NCBI GenBank assembly: GCA_041916675.1
Contig: JAYRZB010000001.1
Span: forward strand, 366,627 to 430,626
DNA from: JAYRZB01 sp041916675
Lineage (GTDB): Bacteria; Pseudomonadota; Alphaproteobacteria; Rhizobiales; Devosiaceae
Direction of reading: 5' to 3'
Length of the DNA stretch: 64,000 nt
Shown here: positions 27,333-34,834 of the stretch, in pieces
Layout of the letters: each line of letters starts with the position of its first letter
Numbering within the stretch: position 1 is the first letter of the stretch
Notes under the pieces: generated by a model
Told to the model about the DNA's origin: nothing
The model's input: the letters and a program-made list of their open reading frames with translations, nothing else
Databases searched by the model: none
Translations under genes and position numbers: made by a program

Positions 27333-29342
27333 TCAGGCGATACGCCGCGCAGGCTCGGCAATTGACGTCAGTAAAGGCGCTGGCCGGGCGATGGCAAAGC
27401 CCTGAGCATAATCAACGCCGATCGCGCGCAGCGCATCGAGCACGTCCGGGGTTTCAACGCACTCGGCTATGGTGCGGATGTTCATGACATGGCCGATATG
27501 GTTGATCATCTCGACCATGGCAAAGCTCGTCCGGTCAGCCAGCATGTCTTTAACGAAGCTGCCATCGATCTTGAGATAATCCACCTCAAGCGTCTTGAGA
27601 TATTTGAACGAGGACATGCCAGCGCCACAATCATCGAGCGCGAAGCGGCAGCCCCGCGCCCGCAATGCCCTGATAAATTCAGCGGCAGCCGACAGGTTGG
27701 CGATGGCGCTGGTTTCGGTGATTTCAAGACAGATCGTTCCGGGCTCGACCCCGCTGGCATCGAGCTGCTGAAGCACGAAAGGCAGGAATCCTTCGTCGCC
27801 GAGTGAGGCGCCACTGAGGTTTATCGCGCAACTCCGAAGTTTCGGAACATGTCCGCCGCGATTGTAGCGGGTGATGGTAGTGAAGGCCTGGCGCACGACC
27901 CAGCGGTCGATCAGCGGCATCATGCCAAACCGCTCGGCGGCTGGAAGGAAGCTCCCCGGGGCCACCATTGATCCATCATCGGCCCGCAGCCGCAGCAGCA
28001 GTTCGATATGTTGGCCGCCGGTGCCCGAGGCGTTCACCGGCATGATCGGCTGGGCGAACAGCATGAACTGATCGGTTTCGATGGCGCGATGCAGCCGCTG
28101 CACCCACCCCATTTCCCCGGCGCGCTCGGCCAGGTCCGTGTCATCCGGGGTATAGACATGCACCCGATTGCGGCCCTTTTCCTTGGCCATGTAGCAGGCC
28201 ATATCGGCGGCGCGCAGCGCCTCTTCAAGGGTCATGCTCGCGTCGTCGATATGCACCAGACCCACGCTGGCCGAAACATTGAACGCCTGGCCCGACCAGA
28301 CAAACTCAAGTCCCTCCGTTGCCTCGCGCAGGCGTTCGGCGATTGCCGTGGCAGCGCCCGGCGGGCAATCGTGCAGCAGAATGCCGAACTCATCGCCGCC
28401 CAACCGGGCCAGAAGGTCAGTTGCCCGCATATGGCGCGGCAAGAGCTCGGCGATGGTGCACAGCAGCTTGTCGCCAGCTGCGTGGCCGCTGGTATCATTG
28501 ACGATCTTGAATTGGTCGAGATCGACGAACAGCAGCGCATGGTTGGCGCGGCGATCGGTCAGTGCCTCGCCCAACGCGGCTTCGAAGGCGGGGCGGTTAG
28601 GCAGTTTGGTCAGCCCATCATGGGTGGCACGCCAGTTCAGCTCCTCCTCGATGCCGCGCCGCGCAACGAGGAAACTATTGATGCGCCACACGGTCAGCGT
28701 CGCCAATACGGCGGCCAGCAGGCCATTGGCGATCAACAACCAGAGCTGAATGACGCGGGCCCCCTCGCCCAGCGAGTTCGAGAATTTGGTGGTCAGAGGC
28801 GTCACCTGATCGTTGATCCGCCCCAGTTGCAGCGACCAGCGATGCACCGCATCCTCGTCCTTGAGCGTTTCGGGCATGGCCGCAATGGCAGCGCGCAGGT
28901 ATTCGAGGTTGAGCATCTGCGCTTCCGCCGCCCGCCAGTCGCTGATCGCGGTTTTCATGTAGCCGACCCACCCGAAATTCTGGAACATCCAGATCAGGGC
29001 AGGAATATCGTTCGGGTGGTTGCCGCCAGCGCGGAACCCGGCATAGGCGGCGGCCAGGTCGGGCGGCGAAGCTTCGAGCGCCAGGCGGGCCGCCATGTCG
29101 CCCAGCGGGCCCTTGAGCGCCTCGTTATAGCGATAAAGAAACTGCGGATCGGCTGAGTGAATATATCGGTCCAGAAAATACACCGCATCGTGCTGGGCCT
29201 TGGACCAGAGGCTCTCTCCGGCTACATAGGCACGCATAGACGAGACGACCTGCAGGCTGAAACTGGCCAGCAAGGCCTGGGCGAAAATGATGGCAATGAA
29301 CGGCCAAACGATCGCGACGAGGCGCAGCCTCGACTTTCCCAT
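27333..29342 (-). CDS. Membrane GGDEF-EAL cyclic-di-GMP protein
   Basis: A second-messenger enzyme. Two membrane segments (around residues 10-32 and 200-225) enclose a periplasmic sensor of about 165 residues. The GGDEF domain is intact (ARLGGDEFGILLHD, with DLDQFKIVNDTSGH), so synthesis is possible. The EAL domain reads ELLLR in place of EALLR but keeps the metal and catalytic residues in CLEITE, FALDDCGAG and DYLKIDGSF, so hydrolysis is also likely. The start is taken at 29342 (MGKSRLRLV). The ligand is unknown. Confidence 0.9.
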   Translation of the reverse strand: MGKSRLRLVAIVWPFIAIIFAQALLASFSLQVVSSMRAYVAGESLWSKAQHDAVYFLDRYIHSADPQFLYRYNEALKGPLGDMAARLALEASPPDLAAAYAGFRAGGNHPNDIPALIWMFQNFGWVGYMKTAISDWRAAEAQMLNLEYLRAAIAAMPETLKDEDAVHRWSLQLGRINDQVTPLTTKFSNSLGEGARVIQLWLLIANGLLAAVLATLTVWRINSFLVARRGIEEELNWRATHDGLTKLPNRPAFEAALGEALTDRRANHALLFVDLDQFKIVNDTSGHAAGDKLLCTIAELLPRHMRATDLLARLGGDEFGILLHDCPPGAATAIAERLREATEGLEFVWSGQAFNVSASVGLVHIDDASMTLEEALRAADMACYMAKEKGRNRVHVYTPDDTDLAERAGEMGWVQRLHRAIETDQFMLFAQPIMPVNASGTGGQHIELLLRLRADDGSMVAPGSFLPAAERFGMMPLIDRWVVRQAFTTITRYNRGGHVPKLRSCAINLSGASLGDEGFLPFVLQQLDASGVEPGTICLEITETSAIANLSAAAEFIRALRARGCRFALDDCGAGMSSFKYLKTLEVDYLKIDGSFVKDMLADRTSFAMVEMINHIGHVMNIRTIAECVETPDVLDALRAIGVDYAQGFAIARPAPLLTSIAEPARRIA

Positions 29343-29570
29343 CGCTGGACTTTTTGGGGCGCGCTGCAAATGCTGTCACCGATCCAACAGTTTCCGCCAC
29401 CATCCTGTGGCTTTGTCAGACAGTGCGCCCTGAAACTTAAGCAAGCGTGACCGGATTGACTGGGTATTTCACCGATCCTCAGGCCGACGGGCATTGCATT
29501 GGCAGGCTTTCCCACAGCCGTTCAAAAAAACACCTTGAACCTCAAGCCCTCAGCGGCTAGACCCGCCAGC

Positions 29571-29663
29571 GGAGAGGTGGCCGAGTGGTCGAAGGCACGC
29601 CCCTGCTAAGGGCGCAGACGGTCAAAAGCTGTCTCGAGGGTTCGAATCCCTTCCTCTCCGCCA
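29571..29663 (+). tRNA. tRNA-Ser (anticodon GCT)
   Basis: The acceptor stem GGAGAGG pairs with CCTCTCC, then G and an encoded CCA. The anticodon stem CGCCC/GGGCG holds loop CTGCTAA with anticodon GCT at 29605-29607. A long variable arm and the T-loop TTCGAAT confirm a class II serine tRNA that reads AGC and AGU. The prophage begins directly after it. Confidence 0.97.
29640..29663 (+). other. Probable phage attachment site (left junction) in the tRNA 3' end
   Basis: Prophage genes begin within 170 bp of the tRNA-Ser 3' end, the commonest target of tyrosine integrases. The attachment core is therefore expected in the T-arm/acceptor part. The second copy lies outside the window, so the exact core cannot be defined. 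Confidence 0.4.
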
Positions 29664-29829
29664 GAAGCCCGGATTTGCTGGGGTTTTGGAAGTTTTCCGC
29701 CGATTGCGGCGGCAGATTTAGCCTGCAGAAACTTGCAGTTCGATGCGGAACGATGCGTGAACATGCAGCAATTTGCGCAAACTCTCGTACAAATCCCGTA
29801 CAGGTTTGTTCCCCAAGTGTTCAGGGGAA

Positions 29830-30039
29830 TCACTTGCGCTTGCCCTTCTTGCGCAGCTCGGCCCTGATCCGCTCATATTCCACATTGAACGGATTTTCGC
29901 GGGACGCCCTGAGGTGTTCGAGGTGGCGCTGTGTCGCCTCGTCAAATGGCACGGGCTCGGTCTTGGCATGCGCGCCGCCAACGCCCTTCATTTTCGGTTC
30001 GTCTTCCACGATTCCCCCGGCTGTGTGTCGGGAGAACAT
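29830..30039 (-). CDS. Small charged phage protein (69 aa)
   Basis: Function not recognised. It has 69 residues, is highly charged, and has a basic C-terminus (IRAELRKKGKRK) and a predicted helical second half (EATQRHLEHLRASRENPFNVEYERI). It is the last gene of the late operon before the attachment site, 16 bp after the preceding gene. An internal ATG (MKGVGGAH) could be the real start. Confidence 0.5.
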   Translation of the reverse strand: MFSRHTAGGIVEDEPKMKGVGGAHAKTEPVPFDEATQRHLEHLRASRENPFNVEYERIRAELRKKGKRK

Positions 30040-30055
30040 AGCAGGAACAGATTGC

Positions 30056-30499
30056 CTATCCCAGCCTCAATGTCTTGAGCAGCCAGTGCCATGCCGATTC
30101 CCCCGCCCCCGAGACAGAGGCAAGAGCCGCAACCAGCCCGCCAAGCGTGGTGATCCCAGCGATGCTGAAAATCCGCGCCGTGGCGCTGCCAGTTGCAAGA
30201 AGCTGTTTCCATGCCGCCACGGTCGGCTCGATTTCAGCATGATTGCTTTGAACCAACTGTTTGACCTGGTCCAACTCGGCCCGAACCTGCGCATCTATCT
30301 GCCCGGATATGGCGATGGTGGTTTCGATCCGGCCAACGCGCTCGATAAGCTCGTCGGTGCGAGCATGCATTGCGGCCCGTGACTGTCGGGATTCGTCACG
30401 GGCCTTGTCTTGATCCTGCTTCATCTGATCAAGCATCTTGAGCAGGAGGTCTTGCTGCTGGTGCACCACGGTTGGCCTCTTGGAGCGCGGGGTCTGCAT
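30056..30499 (-). CDS. Coiled-coil protein with C-terminal membrane segment (lysis cassette)
   Basis: A 147-residue protein: a long charged helix (about 12-90; LLKMLDQMKQDQDKARDESRQS and on) predicted to form a coiled coil, then a hydrophobic stretch (IFSIAGITTLGGLVAALASV) that could cross the membrane. Similar small proteins are common beside holins and endolysins in rhizobial phages. The position next to a two-TM protein and an endolysin suggests a lysis-accessory or spanin-like role; this is an inference from context. Confidence 0.7.
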   Translation of the reverse strand: MQTPRSKRPTVVHQQQDLLLKMLDQMKQDQDKARDESRQSRAAMHARTDELIERVGRIETTIAISGQIDAQVRAELDQVKQLVQSNHAEIEPTVAAWKQLLATGSATARIFSIAGITTLGGLVAALASVSGAGESAWHWLLKTLRLG

Positions 30500-30517
30500 G
30501 GCCTAACGCCTGGATGA

Positions 30518-30880
30518 TTAGCGCTTGAACAACTGCTCGAAGATCGTGGGCTTGCGCTCAATTGCAGTGCGGGCCGATTCCTCCACAATGGTTTTCTTGC
30601 CTGCCGGCAGCGTCTTGATCGGCACCTGTTTATTGTCGATCACGATCTGGGGCTTGGTGGTAGACCGCAGGGACCAAACATAACCCCAGATGGCCAGAGC
30701 CAGCGGCGCGAGGGCGCCAAGGGTGACGTTCTCCCATCCCCCGGTCAGCAGCTTCTGAATGGCCTGCTGCGCTTCCAGGGGCAATCCCTGATACAGCATG
30801 AACAAGGTGCCCAGCAGGCCGCCAAGCTCCATTGCCCGTCGCAGGAACCACTGCCCGACAAGTCCGGTGAAAATGCTCAT
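30518..30880 (-). CDS. Putative holin (two-TM membrane protein)
   Basis: A 120-residue protein with two hydrophobic segments (LGGLLGTLFMLYQGL and LGALAPLALAIWGYVWSL) separated by a short loop, and a basic, charged C-terminal tail. Size, topology and position 15 bp from the endolysin gene fit a holin that opens the inner membrane at lysis. No motif proves it. Confidence 0.65.
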   Translation of the reverse strand: MSIFTGLVGQWFLRRAMELGGLLGTLFMLYQGLPLEAQQAIQKLLTGGWENVTLGALAPLALAIWGYVWSLRSTTKPQIVIDNKQVPIKTLPAGKKTIVEESARTAIERKPTIFEQLFKR

Positions 30881-30894
30881 GATGATGCGCCTCC

Positions 30895-31755
30895 TTAGCG
30901 CTTGATGAAGATGATGTAGATGAAAGCGGCCAGAATGATCGCGGCCAGGATTGCCCAGCCGGTAACGCCCCGCCCCTTTCCGGACGCAGCGGAGGCCGTG
31001 GGCTGGGGTTTCGGTTCGGCGGGTGCCGGTGTCAGTTCGCGGGCAATAGCGGCAAGCGTGGCCGCCCCCGCCCTGCCATCAGCGGAAAGCTTGTGCCCGC
31101 GCTGATACTCCAGAACGGCAGCCTCGGTGCCAAAGCCGAATATGCCATCAACAGCCCCGGCATAGAGGCCGAGCTTGGCAAGCGCACGCTGCAGAGAAGC
31201 CACATCGGCCCCGCGTTCGCCGCGCAGAAGCACGCCGTCGCTCATCGCGTCGTGGACATAGTTGCCGTAGGTGTAGTCGCCATGCTCAAGAAGCTGGGCT
31301 TCTTCGATCCGGCGTTTGACCAGGCCATTGAGCTTTCTGCCGCCCGCCGTGGTGCCGGTGTTCAACAGCCGCGCCGCCGCTTCATTGAGGTTCCCGGCTT
31401 TCAGGGCTGCGGCCCATTTCCATTTCAGCGACCCGGGGCCGAGATTGTACACAGCAGACAGCGCAGCATCGAAGGCGTGCTGTTTGATCGATCGGCCTAG
31501 GAACTTGTTCAGGGCCTTCCCGTATTCCATGTCGCAAAGGAAGATCAGGGCGGCGTCGGCTTCGGCCCGGGTCATGGTTGCGCCCTTCGCAAACGCCTGG
31601 CCGGGGCGGTTTCGTATCCACCATTCCCGAAATCCTTCGGATCGCCAGGTGAACCCAATCCCTATCGTTGGGACGCCAATTGGGTCCAGATACCAGTGGT
31701 CGACAAAGCCTTCGCCGTGGCGCAAAAAGGCAGCGCCCTGAGAACTCAGGTTCAT
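30895..31755 (-). CDS. Endolysin: GH24 lysozyme with peptidoglycan-binding domain and membrane tail
   Basis: A muramidase that breaks the host cell wall at lysis. The catalytic set follows the T4 lysozyme spacing exactly: Glu15 (RHGEGF), Asp24 (YLDPIG) and Thr30. A PG_binding_1 domain follows (about 195-255; RGADVASLQRALAKLGLY), then a Pro-rich linker and a C-terminal hydrophobic segment (WAILAAIILAAFIYIIFIKR). The start at 31755 has GGAG six bases upstream, better than the longer frame. The membrane tail is unusual for this architecture. Confidence 0.9.
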   Translation of the reverse strand: MNLSSQGAAFLRHGEGFVDHWYLDPIGVPTIGIGFTWRSEGFREWWIRNRPGQAFAKGATMTRAEADAALIFLCDMEYGKALNKFLGRSIKQHAFDAALSAVYNLGPGSLKWKWAAALKAGNLNEAAARLLNTGTTAGGRKLNGLVKRRIEEAQLLEHGDYTYGNYVHDAMSDGVLLRGERGADVASLQRALAKLGLYAGAVDGIFGFGTEAAVLEYQRGHKLSADGRAGAATLAAIARELTPAPAEPKPQPTASAASGKGRGVTGWAILAAIILAAFIYIIFIKR

Positions 31756-31829
31756 GGTCTTCTCCGAAATGGGTGTTGAAAGGCCGCTCGGGCCGGGCTT
31801 AGATGACGGCCCCACTGCGGAGGCCAGCT

Positions 31830-32117
31830 ATGTCACAGTCTTATCGGCTCATCGGTGATGATGAGGATCGCGAGGGGCTGATCTTGATCACGATCAGCGG
31901 CCAATATGCAGACGAGCTCAGGGCCGAAGTGCACTGGCCAGAACTACCCGGCATGCCCGCCGGGGTTGAAGCTTTCGACGATGTCGGCCTCGCGTGTTTA
32001 CGAGCAGACATCATTGCTGTGGATCACGGACTGCCCCGGGCCGCGGTGAGTATGGAGAACCCCGCTCTATGGGATGCTGGCTGGGGTCCGATTACCAGCG
32101 ATCAATCCCAGCGATGA
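31830..32117 (+). CDS. Small protein encoded against the late operon
   Basis: A 95-residue protein of unknown function, acidic, starting MSQSYRLIGDDEDREGL after a perfect GGAGG site. It is read opposite to the late genes, between the endolysin and the DUF1353 gene, and overlaps the latter's 3' end by 26 bp. Such separately transcribed inserts are typical phage cargo genes that may be expressed in the lysogen. No membrane segment or motif was seen. Confidence 0.6.
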   Translation: MSQSYRLIGDDEDREGLILITISGQYADELRAEVHWPELPGMPAGVEAFDDVGLACLRADIIAVDHGLPRAAVSMENPALWDAGWGPITSDQSQR

Positions 32118-32472
32118 TTGCGAGGGTCTGCACGATGCGGCGCCACTTGGGCACCTCCAATACCTTCATTGCCTGATAGGCAAGCCCAGTCGCCTCGAGC
32201 TGACGTTCTGGCCCCCACGCATGCAGAGCCCAATCGTGTAGAATATAGGCCTTCGCGCATTGCGGATCGGCGGGATTGAACAGCCAGCGCACCCACCACG
32301 GAATCGATCCGAGATCGGTCAGGAAATCGGCCGGCACGACAATCGAACCGGTCACCTGCCCTGTGGCGTCAATCAGCTGCCATTCCAGATCCTCAGCAAG
32401 CGCCCAGGTCCAGACGCCTGTATCAGCCGCCTTGAATGGATAGACAGCGCCGTGGGAGGTGAATCTGCTCAT
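32092..32472 (-). CDS. DUF1353 phage protein
   Basis: A 126-residue protein of the DUF1353 family, found in many phages near lysis and tail-fibre genes. Typical features are the early F.Y..... entry, PADFLTDLGSIPWWVRW, and AYILHDWALHAWG with a conserved His-Asp that suggests a catalytic or metal site. The function is unknown. Its start overlaps the previous gene's stop (ATGA), so it is part of the late operon. Confidence 0.85.
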   Translation of the reverse strand: MSRFTSHGAVYPFKAADTGVWTWALAEDLEWQLIDATGQVTGSIVVPADFLTDLGSIPWWVRWLFNPADPQCAKAYILHDWALHAWGPERQLEATGLAYQAMKVLEVPKWRRIVQTLAIIAGIDRW

Positions 32473-32918
32473 GATGCATCCAGTTGAAGCGCCGCCGCTT
32501 CTTCGGCCGTTGCCACTTCGAGTAGTTGATCAGCGCGAGTGACGTTAGGCCCCGTGGCAGTCGACAACGTCTCGGCAATGGTCCAATGCAGCACCGCAAA
32601 CATCGGATGATTGCTCAGGAAAAAATCCGAAGAGTTGAATAGCATCTGGAATTTCACCTCAGCCTGATCAAGAGCCGCCTTGAGCGCGACGGCCTCCGCC
32701 TCGCTGGCCCGCGACCATAGTGTCTGCTGATAGACTTTGTGCGGGCCGGGAACCGGCTGTGGCGGCGGGACAAAAGCGTCGATCGTGTTGCTCTCGGCCC
32801 AGACCTGAAGTTCGGCCCATGCCGATCCGCCAAAGCCACACTCGATCATGCTGCCATCGTCATAGACAACCAGCGCACGAGAGTTGTCCGGCTGCGTGTA
32901 AATTGCTGACGTGATCAT
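32469..32918 (-). CDS. Tail-fibre-adjacent protein of unknown function
   Basis: A 149-residue protein coupled by four-base overlaps to the tail-fibre gene before it and to the DUF1353 gene after it. The centre is predicted helical (RASEAEAVALKAALDQAEVKF). A fibre-assembly or cap role is suggested only by position. The N-terminal part (VVYDDGSMIECGFGGSAW) resembles short phage beta domains but gives no firm family. Confidence 0.6.
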   Translation of the reverse strand: MITSAIYTQPDNSRALVVYDDGSMIECGFGGSAWAELQVWAESNTIDAFVPPPQPVPGPHKVYQQTLWSRASEAEAVALKAALDQAEVKFQMLFNSSDFFLSNHPMFAVLHWTIAETLSTATGPNVTRADQLLEVATAEEAAALQLDAS

Positions 32919-34768
32919 ATGCCAATCCCCGCATCGAACTCGATAAATGCACCGGTAGCGTTGGACCTGATTGCGACGGCCAGATTGTAAGTGTCGGACG
33001 TTGCCGCTGAGGCCATAAACCCACTCACATTGCCGGCGCTATAAGACAGCGTGATGCTGGTGATCGTGTGAGTGGTACCGCCCGCCCCTGTCGAGGAGAT
33101 GAAGGTCATATTTGACTGGCTGATGTCGGGCGCGCGCCAGAACGGCACTGCATGGGAAAACCCAAAGCTTGCTGCTACCGGAGACGGGTTGTTTACGAGA
33201 CCGGCGACCCATCTTTGTCCCGACGAGGCAAAAGTCACCCGCAAAAGATGCGGCTGACACCGGCTATAATCATCGGCCTCTGCCAGCGGCGCAAAGGTGG
33301 GCACTATTGATCCATTGACCAACTGCGCCTCACTGATAAACACAAGATCGTTGACCGTCGCGTCCGAGTTGTCGCACCAGATGAAGACCGCGACCTGTTT
33401 TCCCGAGGCCGTGTCGATATTGACATTCTCGATCTTGAATTCCTGATAGCTCGTGGTCAGCACAAGATCGACGGGCGTGCTCTCATATGTCCAACTGGTC
33501 GCAAGCGTCGGGTTGGTGCCCTCCGCCCCCCAGCTCGTTCCTGACACCACGTCCTTTGTAGGCGCGTCCTTGGTGCCGCTCCAGGTGATAATGGCGGCGC
33601 GGAGCTTGTCGACGGTGGCATTGCTGCCGCCCTTGCGGGCTTTGAAACTGAAGCTGGCTTTTCCGCCGATCAGCGGGCCGCTGCGCTGGGCCGTCAGCAA
33701 CTGCACCAGGCCAAACTTTTTATTGGCAGTCTCAACCTCAAGATAGACGGCCGTCGAGCCAGATGTCGGCACGGTCGTGGCCTCGCGTCCGACATCGACA
33801 ATGTCATTACCGTCGCTGAGCAGCACCCATCGATCAAACAACAGGGCGCCGTCGCTGTTTGCTGGCGTTGACGTGCTGGTGAAAAGCGTTCCGCGCTGCG
33901 CGATGCCGAAACAGGCATTGTCGAGCAGGTTCGGGGCTGAGGAAGAAGCGCCAGACGAAAACTGACTGAACACAATTCCTGTGGTGTTCAGCGTGCCACC
34001 CTTGTTGGATGTGCATCGCCAGAGCGTGTCGGCATTTGCAGTGCCTTCCATCACCGAGATATAGACGCCGGGATGCTCATCGTAAGTATCAAAGCTGCTA
34101 TCCCGAGCCGGGGAAGCGCCAACCACATAGATGCCGTTTTCCGCCGGTGCAGTCTGCCCGGCAACAAGCACCAGGTCATTGGTTGCCAGCGTCACGCCAT
34201 CGATCGTGTCGCCATTGTTCAGCGCAGTGGCAATGGTGATGTTGGCGGTAGAGACCGCGCGAACGCGGCTGAAAAGCCCGGTGCCGTCAACGCCATCAAC
34301 ACCCACCATTTTCCCGATATACATCCAATAGGCAGTATCGCCGGGGGTCGTATTGTCCGGTTGATGACCGATGTTTCCATTCTGCAGACTGATGAACTGC
34401 CCTACCCCCACGGGATGGGTCACCAGATCGCCTACTGAATAGGTCGCGCCAATATCCCAAGCGCCCTGGGGGTTATTTGAGGTGAGATCAGATTCCGACG
34501 CCCGGCCAATGCCGACATAGCGCAGCGTCCGGGTATAAGCCCCCTTTGTGAGAATGACCCTATAGGCGCCGCCGATCACATGAAAACCGACCTTGCCACT
34601 GGCCACCGTGAACGGGTTGCCCACGAGCCCCGCAGTGGTCGTGTCGCGCCCATCGTAGAGCACCGCCAAACCGCTATCGCTTTCACGGCGCACTTCAACG
34701 ATCACATCTGTCAGGATGTTCCCGGCTTCGTCGGTGGCGTCAAACTGGTGTCTGGCAAGAATGGCCAT
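32915..34768 (-). CDS. Tail fibre / receptor-binding protein
   Basis: A 617-residue protein, beta-rich, with several modules: an N-terminal domain that probably attaches to the tail (ARHQFDATDEAGNILTDVIVEVRR), a collagen-like or linker part with YWMYIGKMVGVDGVDGTG, a beta-sandwich resembling carbohydrate-binding folds (KFGLVQLLTAQRSGPLIGGKASFSFKARKG) and a C-terminal tip. The ATG at 34768 follows GAGGA; the frame's TTG two codons earlier is less likely. It should contact the host surface. The ligand is unknown. Confidence 0.78.
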   Translation of the reverse strand: MAILARHQFDATDEAGNILTDVIVEVRRESDSGLAVLYDGRDTTTAGLVGNPFTVASGKVGFHVIGGAYRVILTKGAYTRTLRYVGIGRASESDLTSNNPQGAWDIGATYSVGDLVTHPVGVGQFISLQNGNIGHQPDNTTPGDTAYWMYIGKMVGVDGVDGTGLFSRVRAVSTANITIATALNNGDTIDGVTLATNDLVLVAGQTAPAENGIYVVGASPARDSSFDTYDEHPGVYISVMEGTANADTLWRCTSNKGGTLNTTGIVFSQFSSGASSSAPNLLDNACFGIAQRGTLFTSTSTPANSDGALLFDRWVLLSDGNDIVDVGREATTVPTSGSTAVYLEVETANKKFGLVQLLTAQRSGPLIGGKASFSFKARKGGSNATVDKLRAAIITWSGTKDAPTKDVVSGTSWGAEGTNPTLATSWTYESTPVDLVLTTSYQEFKIENVNIDTASGKQVAVFIWCDNSDATVNDLVFISEAQLVNGSIVPTFAPLAEADDYSRCQPHLLRVTFASSGQRWVAGLVNNPSPVAASFGFSHAVPFWRAPDISQSNMTFISSTGAGGTTHTITSITLSYSAGNVSGFMASAATSDTYNLAVAIRSNATGAFIEFDAGIGI

Positions 34769-34834
34769 GGGCAAATCCTCAGAGCCCGGTCAGCCGAAAG
34801 CCGCCGGTTGGGTGTCGTCAAAATCGAAGTGAGG

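Noticed and set aside
29606..29833. Minus-strand open frame of 75 codons with GEEGIRTLETAFDRLRP at its end
   Set aside because: It is the reverse translation of tRNA-Ser, a well-known false protein; the tRNA is certain.
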